The translations under genes were made by a program, and so were the position numbers. Below are positions 16,779 to 24,926 of a stretch of 57,622 bases of DNA, piece by piece. This stretch comes from Flavobacteriales bacterium (lineage in GTDB: Bacteria; Bacteroidota; Bacteroidia; Flavobacteriales_F; PHOS-HE28): assembly GCA_016702645.1 (NCBI GenBank), contig JADJDP010000025.1, forward strand, positions 1 to 57,622, given 5' to 3'. The notes beneath the pieces were generated by a model, which was not told the origin of the DNA, made no database searches, and saw only the letters and a program-made list of their open reading frames with translations. The stretch's first letter is position 1. Each line of letters begins with the position of its first letter.

Positions 16779-18425
16779 ATGGATCCCCTTCACCGCGCCC
16801 CTTTCCTGTTCCTCGTTCTGTTGATCTTCGGCTGCGGCACGCCCACGCAGGAACCCGATATCGCCCAACAAGCCGAGAAGATCGAGGCGGTCTTCGAAAC
16901 GGAGGAAGCGTACAGCGTACGCACCTTGGACAGCACGGACATCGAGCGCTTTCTGAGCGCGCATCCCGGAAGCCGGGTCGACTCCACGGACATCCGCCGC
17001 TTTTACAAGCGCAGGCGCTACCAGTACGCGTGGTTCGTGAACGACTCGCTCTCGCAGGCGGCCGCTGGTTTCTTCTCTCTGGTGAACAGCGCCGATACCG
17101 CCTTTCGCGATGTGGCCAGTGTGCGCGACAGGCTCGCCGAACTGGTGATGGCGCCGGATAGCGGGGCCGTGAGAGCACATTGTGATAGTTGCCAACTACA
17201 GCTGGAACTGGCCCTCACTGCACAATTCTTCCGCTTCGCCGATAAGCGGTACGGCGGTGTGATCGGGAAGGACCTGCGTGAACTCGACTGGTTCATTCCG
17301 CGACGAAAGAAGAACTACGACCAGTTGCTCGATTCCATAGCGGCCGGGCACATGGACCTCTCGCCCATAGAGCCGGTGCATCCACAGTACGCGCTGCTGA
17401 AGGCGCAACTCAAGCGCTACTACGAACTGGATACACTCGTGAATTGGGAACCGCTCAGCTTGGGCGACAAGAAAAAATTGGAGCCGGGCGACAGCGCCGC
17501 ATGGGTACCCGACTTGCGCCAACGCGTGATGGTGCTCGGTGATCTTACCTCCAACGGTGACAGCATCGTGCTGTCTTCAAAGGTTTACGACAGTTTGTTG
17601 GTGGAGGGTGTGAAGCACTTCCAGGAGCGGCACGGCCTGCACCCCGACGGCATCATTGGGAAAGGAGCCATTGCCGCGCTCAACAGAACGCCCCGCGAAC
17701 GCGTGCGCACGCTGCTAGTGAACATGGAGCGCTTGCGGTGGGTACCCGAGCGAACTGCTCCCGACCTGCTGCTGGTGAACATCCCGGAGTTCCGGCTGCA
17801 CGTGTACGAGGCCGATACGGAAGCATGGAGCATGAGCGTGGTGGTGGGCAACAGTGCCACGCGCACCGTCATCTTCAGCGATACGTTGACCCGGATCGTG
17901 TTCAGCCCGACGTGGTCCATTCCGGTGAGCATCGTGAAGGGCGAGATCCTGCCAGCGATGGCGAAGAACCCGAACTACCTCGCAAGCAAAGGCATGACGA
18001 TCACCGGTGGAAGCGCCCTCCTTCCTTCCATCGTGCAACAGCCGGGAGCAGGAAATGCGTTGGGTCGCGTGAAATTCCTCTTCCCGAACGAGTACAGCAT
18101 CTACTTCCATGATACGCCCAGCAAGGGCGGTTTCGCGCGCGAACAGAGAGCCTTCAGTCATGGTTGCATTCGCCTGAGCGAGCCAGCCCGACTGGCCGAA
18201 TACCTACTGCGCAACGACTCGTTGTGGCCGGCCGACTCCATCAAGAAGGCGATGTTCAGCGGTAAGGAGCGCTACGTGAAGTTGAAGGAGAAGCGGCCGG
18301 TGAGCATCGGCTACTTCACGGCATGGGTGGACCGCGATGGCCGTCTCCATTTCCGCGATGATGTGTACGGCCACGATGAGCGCTTGGCCAATGAGCTCTT
18401 CACCGAGGCGGCAGCGGTGATGTGA
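16779..18425 (+). CDS. L,D-transpeptidase lipoprotein with PG-binding domain (YcbB/LdtD-like)
   Basis: 548 residues. The lipobox is LIFGCG near residue 19. A scaffold domain (residues about 60-250) is followed by a PG-binding helical motif (VKHFQERHGLHPDGIIGKGA near 17611-17670) and the YkuD domain with SHGCIRLSEPARL (catalytic Cys near 18163). This order matches the YcbB/LdtD family, which cross-links peptidoglycan stems independently of penicillin-binding proteins. It lies 45 nt after another L,D-transpeptidase. Its 3' end overlaps the converging DUF6056 gene by 26 nt. Confidence 0.92.
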   Translation: MDPLHRAPFLFLVLLIFGCGTPTQEPDIAQQAEKIEAVFETEEAYSVRTLDSTDIERFLSAHPGSRVDSTDIRRFYKRRRYQYAWFVNDSLSQAAAGFFSLVNSADTAFRDVASVRDRLAELVMAPDSGAVRAHCDSCQLQLELALTAQFFRFADKRYGGVIGKDLRELDWFIPRRKKNYDQLLDSIAAGHMDLSPIEPVHPQYALLKAQLKRYYELDTLVNWEPLSLGDKKKLEPGDSAAWVPDLRQRVMVLGDLTSNGDSIVLSSKVYDSLLVEGVKHFQERHGLHPDGIIGKGAIAALNRTPRERVRTLLVNMERLRWVPERTAPDLLLVNIPEFRLHVYEADTEAWSMSVVVGNSATRTVIFSDTLTRIVFSPTWSIPVSIVKGEILPAMAKNPNYLASKGMTITGGSALLPSIVQQPGAGNALGRVKFLFPNEYSIYFHDTPSKGGFAREQRAFSHGCIRLSEPARLAEYLLRNDSLWPADSIKKAMFSGKERYVKLKEKRPVSIGYFTAWVDRDGRLHFRDDVYGHDERLANELFTEAAAVM

Positions 18426-19878
18426 GGTCTTTCGCTACCTCGCCGATCCATACGTCCATGGTATCAGCCTGAAAATAGTTCGCAAGGGACCGGTTGATCC
18501 ATTGTCCTGGATCCGCGGCGCCATCGTGGTAGCGCAAGCCGATCGGTAGTGTGACCAGCTTGGGCAGGTGGACTTCGTTCTTCGCGTGCATGCGCGCCTC
18601 TTCGATCAGCTCGTAGCGCTGGGAAAGTGTCCTGTCGAAGTCGTTCAACCTCCCGGAGACCAGATCGCTGGAAACCATACCACCATTGCCTGTGGCGAAG
18701 ACCACGACTGCCAACAGTACGTAAGCGATAGCACGAAAGCGCGCGTTCATGGGCACACGTGGTCGACCACTGGGCCGCAACCAGTGGAGGTCCACGGCCG
18801 AGAGAAGAACGAACCAGAGCGGAAGGAAGAAAAGCAGCGTTGCGTTCACCGTGCGATGCTGACCGAGCAGACCTGTGCTCCAATAGGGCAATGCCATAGC
18901 GATGAAGACCGGAACCACAAGCAAGCCGATCACGGTCCAAGGACGTAAGCCGAACGCACGCGCGAGCAAGGGAGATCGTTCGTGCAACCAGCCACTGATC
19001 GACAGGAAAAGAACTGACACGATGAGAAGTGCCGGTGACAGGATCCACGTGGCGAGAAAACGCGCCGTTTGCAACGCGCCCCAACCTATTGTGCGCAGAA
19101 CCTCATGCTTGTGCGGGAACTGTCCTCCCCTGCCCACGTTCCCCGAGGCGAGTATCATCACCGCTGCGGCGATCACCACCACCACGAGCACGATAGCGAC
19201 CGACCGATCCGTCCTGCCGTTCGATCGCCAGCGCAACACGAGGACCGCAGCATGGAGCAATACCATGAAGACCATGTGCAACTCGTTGCAACCGGCAATG
19301 ATGGCCGCAAGCAGAGCGTTGAGCACAATGGCTCGCAGAGGAACTTGTTCATCAGCACACAACACCCGGATCCAACCGGCGCAAAGGAAGAGCATGAGTG
19401 CTCCGGGCAGTTGGTAGCTCACCGCCCCGGTGTACCAGTAGATCCCCTCGCCGAGGTCCGGCATGATCTGCAGGTACAGCAGCAGGAACAGCGAAGCGCC
19501 GATCAGCGCTTTTGTTCGTTCAACCGCCGGAGCGATCGCACGGATCAACGATAACGCACCGCACCAAGTGAGTCCCATGAGCACAACAGGCACCACACGG
19601 TACAGCCATAAGCCCTGCTCCATTCCCAGCACAAGCGGTCCCCGCAACACGAGGATGTTGGAGAACCAACGTCCGTTCCAATAGCGGTACTCATCCAACA
19701 AGCGCGGCAGCAGGTCGTGATGCATGCCCGCCACCGCGTAACTGAAGTCATCTGCGAAGGGATGGACGAAGAAGGCCACAGCAACGTAGCGCGCCAACGC
19801 CATCAAAAGGAGAACGATGAAGACCCAGACGAGGCGACGGTCCATGCGCCTCAAAGATGGAAGGAATGCGAGCCGCAA
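18400..19878 (-). CDS. DUF6056-like polytopic membrane protein
   Basis: 492 residues with about ten hydrophobic helices. HPFADDFSYA near the N-terminus and EYRYWNGRWFSNILV (near 19640-19690) resemble the aspartate-bearing first loop of GT-C-type and DUF6056 proteins, which suggests a lipid-linked sugar transferase fold. Activity is unproven. It lies downstream of the GT2 gene on the same strand, separated by a CGCAAAG repeat, and it overlaps the L,D-transpeptidase 3' end by 26 nt. An in-frame alternative start (MDRRLVWVF) lies 33 nt inside. Confidence 0.75.
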   Translation of the reverse strand: MRLAFLPSLRRMDRRLVWVFIVLLLMALARYVAVAFFVHPFADDFSYAVAGMHHDLLPRLLDEYRYWNGRWFSNILVLRGPLVLGMEQGLWLYRVVPVVLMGLTWCGALSLIRAIAPAVERTKALIGASLFLLLYLQIMPDLGEGIYWYTGAVSYQLPGALMLFLCAGWIRVLCADEQVPLRAIVLNALLAAIIAGCNELHMVFMVLLHAAVLVLRWRSNGRTDRSVAIVLVVVVIAAAVMILASGNVGRGGQFPHKHEVLRTIGWGALQTARFLATWILSPALLIVSVLFLSISGWLHERSPLLARAFGLRPWTVIGLLVVPVFIAMALPYWSTGLLGQHRTVNATLLFFLPLWFVLLSAVDLHWLRPSGRPRVPMNARFRAIAYVLLAVVVFATGNGGMVSSDLVSGRLNDFDRTLSQRYELIEEARMHAKNEVHLPKLVTLPIGLRYHDGAADPGQWINRSLANYFQADTMDVWIGEVAKDLTSPLPPR

Positions 19879-19945
19879 AGGCGCAAAGCACTATGCAGGC
19901 AAGACAGAACTACACGCCCCTTGTATTCTTCGCGGCTTCGCGACC
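19870..19945. repeat. CGCAAAG-family repeat, copy D (degenerate right arm)
   Basis: GAGCCGCAAAGGCGCAAAGC at 19870-19889 is a good left arm. The right part (CTTCGCGGCTTCGCGACC near 19928-19945) is only loosely complementary. It fills the gap between the GT2 and DUF6056 genes. Confidence 0.6.
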
Positions 19946-19951
19946 GATCCG

Positions 19952-20908
19952 TCAGAGGCCGGCGCGCTCCGTAACGCGGTACGCGTTCCGCTCCGGGCTG
20001 TAGCGCCGAACCAGTTCCGCCACGAAACCCATGGTGAAGAGCTGCACCCCGATGATCATGGCCGTGAGCGCCACATAGAAAAGGCCTTGGTCGGACACGC
20101 GTGGTGCGGCATGGTGCAACACGTACACGTGCCAGAGCTTTTCCCCGATGACCCATGCAGCGCTGAAGAAACCAAGCACGAACATGAAGGTTCCAACGGC
20201 GCCGAAGAAGTGCATGGGTTTGCGGCCGAAGCGGAACACGAAGGTGATCGTGAGCAGATCGAGGAACCCGTTGATGAAGCGGTCGAAGCCGAACTTGGTC
20301 TTGCCGTACTTGCGCGGGTGGTGCTGCACCACCTTCTCCCCGATGTGGCCGAAGCCTTCCTTCTTCGCGATGAATGGGATGTAGCGGTGCATCTCCCCGA
20401 ACACCTCGATGCTCTTCACCACTTCCTTGCGATAGGCCTTCAGCCCACAATTGAAGTCGTGCAACTTCACCCCGCTCGCGCGCCGGGTGGTCCAGTTGAA
20501 GAGCTTGGTCGGCAGGGTCTTCGTGATGGGATCGTAACGTTTCTTCTTCCAACCGCTCACCAGGTCGAAGCCCTCCTCGCGGATCATGCGGTAGAGTTCC
20601 GGTATCTCCGCCGGGTCGTCCTGCAGGTCGGCGTCCATGGTGATCACCACGTCACCTTGTGCTGCGCGGAAGCCTTCGTTGAGCGCTGGGCTCTTGCCAT
20701 AATTGCGGCCAAAGCGGATACCCTTCACGCGGGCATCATCGTCGGACAGTCTTCGAATGACGGACCAGGACGCATCGGTACTGCCATCATCGATGAAGAG
20801 GACCTCGTACTTCAGGCCCATGGCGCCGATGACCGCATGCAGCCGCTGGGCCAGGATCGGCAGCGACTCGTGCTCGTTCAGCAGCGGGACAACGATGGAA
20901 AGGTCCAT
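19952..20908 (-). CDS. Glycosyltransferase family 2 (dolichol/undecaprenyl-phosphate sugar transferase type)
   Basis: 318 residues from the start at 20908 (MDLSIVVPLLNEHESLP); an upstream in-frame ATG would add 35 unlikely residues. GT-A motifs are FIDDGSTDASW, ITMDADLQDDP and the C-terminal membrane pair (FFGAVGTFMFVLGFFSAAWV and the YVALTAMIIGVQLFTMGFVA region). Such enzymes load a sugar onto undecaprenyl phosphate for use outside the membrane. The following DUF6056 membrane protein could be the user of that lipid-linked sugar. Ends with AELVRRYSPERNAYRV, usual for the family. Confidence 0.92.
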   Translation of the reverse strand: MDLSIVVPLLNEHESLPILAQRLHAVIGAMGLKYEVLFIDDGSTDASWSVIRRLSDDDARVKGIRFGRNYGKSPALNEGFRAAQGDVVITMDADLQDDPAEIPELYRMIREEGFDLVSGWKKKRYDPITKTLPTKLFNWTTRRASGVKLHDFNCGLKAYRKEVVKSIEVFGEMHRYIPFIAKKEGFGHIGEKVVQHHPRKYGKTKFGFDRFINGFLDLLTITFVFRFGRKPMHFFGAVGTFMFVLGFFSAAWVIGEKLWHVYVLHHAAPRVSDQGLFYVALTAMIIGVQLFTMGFVAELVRRYSPERNAYRVTERAGL

Positions 20909-21116
20909 GGGGGCGAAGGTCAGGATTTGCGCGGGGCGGAAAGGAGATGAGCCCAAGGCTCGTTCACACAGGACCGTGGATGGCCCGCCATGGGGACCAT
21001 GGCCATCGACCAAAAACGACCGAAAATGGCGTAGGAACCAAGTCCGGGATCCTTAACATTGTCCAACGGTCCATCACCATTTGGTCCCAACCGTTCCAAA
21101 ACCAAAACTCCTCCAC

Positions 21117-22829
21117 ATGATGAAAACCCGACTCCTTACACTTCTGTTGCTACTGGGTACCGCAGCCGCCAAGGCGCAGGTGACCGTGTATGTGCAACAA
21201 CCGCCCGGACTGGAAGGCCCCTTGGAATTCACGTGGGCCAACGACTGGGGCCAAACGCCCGACCTGAACAACACGGCCAACAACGTGACCGCGTTCGCCT
21301 GCTTCGTGGACGATGGTACCACAGCCGATTCCCTCGGTTGCGGCACGCTGGTGAACGCTGCTGAACTCGCTGGCAAGATCGCCGTGGTGTACCGTGGCAG
21401 CTGTGAATTCGGGGTGAAAGCCTTGAACGCACAGAACGCGGGTGCCGTGGCCGTTGTCATCATCAACAATGCCGCCGGCGCGCCGGTGGGCATGGGTGCC
21501 GGAGCACAGGGGGCCAATATCACCATCCCAGTGGTCATGATCAGCCAGGATGCTGGTGCTGCGCTCGCAAGCGATTTCGCCAACTGCGCGGTTGAACTCT
21601 TCATCGGCAGCCAGACCAACTTCTACCAGTTCAACCTGGGCTTCTACAAGAACGACATCCTCGTTCCGCGCTACGGCGAAGTGAACAGCTTGATCGCTTC
21701 GAACGCGTCGGAGTTCTTCGTTCAGATCGGAGCCATGATGCACAACTATGGATCAGCGGCAATGGACAACGCTGCGGTGAACGCCACGGTGATCAAGGAG
21801 GGCAACACCCTGTACGACCAGACCTCTCCGCCCATCACCCTCAACTCGGGCGATTCGCTCTACGTAACGCTGCCGGATTTCAGTGAGGCGGGTGGCTATA
21901 GCGGCCAGTACCTGATCACCTACACCTTGGTTGGTGGCACGGCCGATGAGTTCGCCCAGAACAACAGCATTGCCGTTACCCTCACCGTGGGCGACAAGAT
22001 CAGTTACGTTCCTTCTGACGCCACCACATTGCTGCCCTTGCCCAACCTGCACGTGGTGCCTGCTGCCAACACCCTGGGCTTCCGTTCATGCATCTCGTTC
22101 AAGGATGCCAATGCCTCGCGGCTGGCCACCACCGGTGTTTGGTTCAGCGCTTCGCGCGCCGCGGACACGGTGCTGACCGATGAGGTGATGACCGCCACGC
22201 TCTACCAGTGGAACGATGCGGTGACCGGTCCCACCACGCTCCCCACGGACGCGGGCCTATCGGCACTCACCACCGGTGAGTACATCTTCCCAAGCGATGA
22301 GAACAGCGTCCCCATTTACATGCCTTTCTTCGATGTGGTCACGCTCAACGACAACCAGTGGTACTTGGTATGCCTCGATTCGTACAGCGGTGTGGTGCGT
22401 CATGGCTGGGACAACAGCCTGAGCTACGACCGACTGCAAACGATCACTTTGGAGCCCAACGGCTGCCTGCGCGATGGTGCGACCTGGTACAATGGCTTCA
22501 CCGGTATCACGGGGCCGCCGTCCTTGGCCATGCAGGTGATCGATGCCAACAGCATCGGCATCCAGGAACAGAGCACCGAAGTGGAGGTAACGCCTTTCCC
22601 GAACCCCACTTGTGATGAGATCCGCATTCCGTTGAAAGGACAGACCGGCGCAGCCCGTGTGCAGGTATACAACACCGCTGGCACAACCGTTCTGGAGCAG
22701 CGCACGTCCATTGGTGGAGATGGCACCTTCACCATGGACGTTAGCGATCTGGCGAGCGGAACCTACCTCTTCAAGATGGCCTTCGACAACGGCCAACATG
22801 CAGAGTTCAGTGTGCAGGTTGTGAAGTAG
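21117..22829 (+). CDS. Secreted PA-domain protein with T9SS type A sorting domain
   Basis: 570 residues from MMKTRLLTLLLLLGTAAAKA. A protease-associated domain lies near residues 60-180 (GKIAVVYRGSCEFGVKALNA, then QNAGAVAVVIINN). CARDB-like beta domains follow (NATVIKEGN, YVTLPDFSEAGGYSGQYLIT). The T9SS tail is PFPNPTCDEIRIPLKGQTG ... SGTYLFKMAFDNG. No protease catalytic domain is present, so it is probably a surface or matrix protein. The leader is A/C-rich (CCAAAACCAAAACTCC) with a TAacATTG box at 21054-21061. A strong terminator follows. Confidence 0.88.
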   Translation: MMKTRLLTLLLLLGTAAAKAQVTVYVQQPPGLEGPLEFTWANDWGQTPDLNNTANNVTAFACFVDDGTTADSLGCGTLVNAAELAGKIAVVYRGSCEFGVKALNAQNAGAVAVVIINNAAGAPVGMGAGAQGANITIPVVMISQDAGAALASDFANCAVELFIGSQTNFYQFNLGFYKNDILVPRYGEVNSLIASNASEFFVQIGAMMHNYGSAAMDNAAVNATVIKEGNTLYDQTSPPITLNSGDSLYVTLPDFSEAGGYSGQYLITYTLVGGTADEFAQNNSIAVTLTVGDKISYVPSDATTLLPLPNLHVVPAANTLGFRSCISFKDANASRLATTGVWFSASRAADTVLTDEVMTATLYQWNDAVTGPTTLPTDAGLSALTTGEYIFPSDENSVPIYMPFFDVVTLNDNQWYLVCLDSYSGVVRHGWDNSLSYDRLQTITLEPNGCLRDGATWYNGFTGITGPPSLAMQVIDANSIGIQEQSTEVEVTPFPNPTCDEIRIPLKGQTGAARVQVYNTAGTTVLEQRTSIGGDGTFTMDVSDLASGTYLFKMAFDNGQHAEFSVQVVK

Positions 22830-22874
22830 TTAGCTCACCGGGTTTCGGGATGAAGACCCGGCTTGGACGAAGAT

Positions 22875-22914
22875 GAACGAGGAAGGCCGCCCATGTGGGC
22901 GGCCTTCCTCGTTC
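22875..22914. terminator. Bidirectional terminator with perfect 19-bp stem
   Basis: GAACGAGGAAGGCCGCCCA, two bases, then the exact reverse complement. It lies between the converging PA-domain gene and the small glycine-zipper membrane protein. Confidence 0.9.
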
Positions 22915-22935
22915 AAGCCCCATCCGACCCGCAGG

Positions 22936-23370
22936 CTAGGCAGCCTTCTTCGCACCCATGCCCAGCACTGCACCGGCAACAGCACCGGCGAGCCCGGTGG
23001 TAACGGCACTGACCACCACATCGATGATCACGATCATCTTGTTGGTGAACATGTTCATCATGCTGTAGAAGAACATGTCCATCGAAAGGGTGATCAGGCC
23101 CCCGAGGATGGCTGCGGCCATGAAGCCCGCCATCCAGGTGGTCGCCCCCATGCGCGATAGCATCCACGCCACCAGCCCTCCCATAGCAAGGTTGCTGATG
23201 ATCATGCCGATCATGTTCATGTTCTCCGGTGCCTTCCAAAGCGCGTTGTACGCTGCCGTCGTGTTCTTCCCGAAATAGTCCATCAGGCCCAGCATATCCC
23301 ACAATACCCACCCGAGCAGGAAGGAAAAGACCCCGGCAGCAAGGCCAGCAAGTAGCATTCTCGTGTTCAT
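22936..23370 (-). CDS. Small four-helix membrane protein with glycine-zipper tail
   Basis: 144 residues from the start at 23370 (MNTRMLLAGLAAGVFSFLLG). The long open frame upstream lacks any signal or similarity. Four hydrophobic helices are seen, with conserved-looking YFGKNTTAAYNALWKAPENM after the first and GLAGAVAGAVLGMGAKKAA at the end, a glycine-zipper-like helix. I do not recognise a family. It is transcribed alone, ending at the strong hairpin, and is divergent from the next gene across a 297-nt gap. Confidence 0.75.
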   Translation of the reverse strand: MNTRMLLAGLAAGVFSFLLGWVLWDMLGLMDYFGKNTTAAYNALWKAPENMNMIGMIISNLAMGGLVAWMLSRMGATTWMAGFMAAAILGGLITLSMDMFFYSMMNMFTNKMIVIIDVVVSAVTTGLAGAVAGAVLGMGAKKAA

Positions 23371-23667
23371 GTGTGTTGGTTTTGGTGGAACGAAGCACCA
23401 AGCTAGCCGGGGAGTTACGGGGCGCCGTTGCACCACCGGGTGGTTATGAACCGCGGTTGGTGCGTTCTGGGGCCTTGGAGCTTGGCTTAAGGCGAGGTCG
23501 TCGCAAAACCATCTAATAGAAGCCAAGATCCAAAGACCTCCCCATTTCACCAGCACAAGATCCCGTTCCCCGAAGCATCCCTGGCACTCGTCGAAACAGG
23601 CCTTGGGAAGCCGGAACATCGGTAGGCATCGGCCGTATCCACCGATGTACGCATCAACCTGAACGCC
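23371..23667. other. Divergent intergenic region, no gene seen
   Basis: 297 nt between divergent start codons. An imperfect inverted repeat (GCACCACCGGGTGGT near 23430) is visible. No clear TAnnTTTG box or conserved ORF was found. It presumably carries both promoters. Confidence 0.5.
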
Positions 23668-24174
23668 ATGAAGAACCGGAACACGATCGGATGGAAGCTC
23701 GGCCTCCTAGCCATCATTCTGCTCATTAACCTTGGGAATACCCGCGCGGCAACACCTCCTGCCGATGATGCCGTTGTTCTTACTGCTTGGCTCCACGTCG
23801 AAGGGTATACCATGTCCGACGTGACCGTTGCCGTCGAGGTGAACGGCGCCACCGAGGTGGGCCGTGTTTCGGAGAACGGCCGTTTCACGGTATCGCTACC
23901 GGCCGATGCCGAAGTGCTCCTGCGTTTCGAGAAGCCCGGACATCTTCCAAAGGAAGTGGTGGTGGATACGCGCCATGCGCGCGATGGTGAAGCAGGTCAG
24001 CGTACACGTCATGTGAAGTTCGCCGTGATCATGGAATTGGAACGGCACATGGCCGGCCTCACCTACCCGGGTCCCGTGGGAACCCTCAGCTTCGATAACG
24101 GCGGCGGCTGCCTTGCGGTCGCGCACGACCGCAACCGCGTGCCAGCGAAGCGCCAGGCGACCATGGTGTTCTGA
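23668..24174 (+). CDS. Secreted protein with carboxypeptidase-regulatory-like beta domain
   Basis: 168 residues. A signal peptide (WKLGLLAIILLINLGNTRA) is followed by one Ig-like or carboxypeptidase-regulatory-like domain (VLTAWLHVEGYTMSDVTVAV, GRVSENGRFTVSLPADAEVL, FEKPGHLPKEVVVDT). Such domains serve as adhesive or stalk modules. It is a single-gene unit ending at a hairpin. Function unknown. Confidence 0.75.
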   Translation: MKNRNTIGWKLGLLAIILLINLGNTRAATPPADDAVVLTAWLHVEGYTMSDVTVAVEVNGATEVGRVSENGRFTVSLPADAEVLLRFEKPGHLPKEVVVDTRHARDGEAGQRTRHVKFAVIMELERHMAGLTYPGPVGTLSFDNGGGCLAVAHDRNRVPAKRQATMVF

Positions 24175-24193
24175 TCGCGCACCGCGCGATGCG

Positions 24194-24222
24194 AAGAGGC
24201 TGTGCCGATGGCATGGCCTCTT
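24194..24222 (+). terminator. Hairpin AAGAGGC/GCCTCTT after the 23.7 kb gene
   Basis: Seven-base arms separated by about 15 nt, with the right arm running into TTTGGCTTTG. It lies between two tandem genes and probably ends the upstream transcript. Confidence 0.5.
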
Positions 24223-24248
24223 TGGCTTTGTGATCGACGGTCTGCCGC

Positions 24249-24256
24249 TAGCTTCG
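24249..24256 (+). promoter_or_regulatory. TAgcTTCG promoter-like box before yajQ
   Basis: One mismatch to TAnnTTTG, 19 nt before the ATG of the YajQ gene. The implied leader would be about 14 nt. Confidence 0.35.
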
Positions 24257-24275
24257 CCCCACCCAATACGAAGCC

Positions 24276-24767
24276 ATGCCCAGCGTCGATATCCTCAGCA
24301 AAGTGGACCTGCAAATGCTAGACAACGCAGTGAACGTTGTGAAACGGGAAGTGGACACACGGTACGACCTGCGCGGCACCAACAGCACTGTGGAGGTGGA
24401 CAAGAAGGCGCTCACGATCAAGCTGAGCACCGATGATCACATGAAGCTGGACTCCATCCTGGACATCCTGCTGGAGCGAAGTGGCAAGCAGAAGGTGGAC
24501 GTGCGCAGCTTCGACCTGAAGGAGGAACCGGTGCCCAGCGGAAAAAGCCTTTACCGCATCATCAAGGTGAAGCAGGGGATCGAGCGGGAAACGGCGAAGA
24601 AGATCGTGAAGGCGATCAAGGACAGCGGCCTGAAAGTGCAGCCCCAGATCATGGACGACATGATCCGTGTGACGGGAAAGAAGATCGATGACCTTCAAGC
24701 GGTGATGGCCTTGTGCCGCGAAAAGGATTTCGAGATACCGCTGCAATTCGACAACATGAAGAGCTGA
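24276..24767 (+). CDS. yajQ: YajQ family nucleotide-binding (cyclic di-GMP-binding type) protein
   Basis: 163 residues, the full family length. The N-terminus (DILSKVDLQMLDNAVNVVKR) and TRYDLRGTNSTVEVDKK match YajQ closely, as do KQGIERETAKKIVKAIKDS and VTGKKIDDLQAVMALCREKD near the end. YajQ proteins have two ferredoxin-like domains. Some bind cyclic di-GMP and act with transcription factors; their role in Bacteroidota is not known. The gene stands alone and is followed by a CGCAAAG repeat. Confidence 0.95.
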   Translation: MPSVDILSKVDLQMLDNAVNVVKREVDTRYDLRGTNSTVEVDKKALTIKLSTDDHMKLDSILDILLERSGKQKVDVRSFDLKEEPVPSGKSLYRIIKVKQGIERETAKKIVKAIKDSGLKVQPQIMDDMIRVTGKKIDDLQAVMALCREKDFEIPLQFDNMKS

Positions 24768-24769
24768 GG

Positions 24770-24844
24770 AGGCCGAAAGTCGCAAGGAGAATACCAGGCC
24801 CTGAACGCTTCGCACTTCGCGCCTTTTTGCGCCTTTGCGGCTCC
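24770..24844. repeat. CGCAAAG-family palindromic repeat, copy E
   Basis: The left arm is degenerate (GGCCGAAAGTCGCAAGGAG, 24770-24788). The right arm at 24819-24844 (GCGCCTTTTTGCGCCTTTGC plus GGCTCC) is well kept. It starts 2 nt after the yajQ stop codon. Confidence 0.7.
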
Positions 24845-24926
24845 AGCGCATTGCCCACCCCTTGCAGCCACGTTCGACCGAGGCAGCGTCGGCACCCAAC
24901 CCTGCGTCATAGCCATTGTAAACCCG

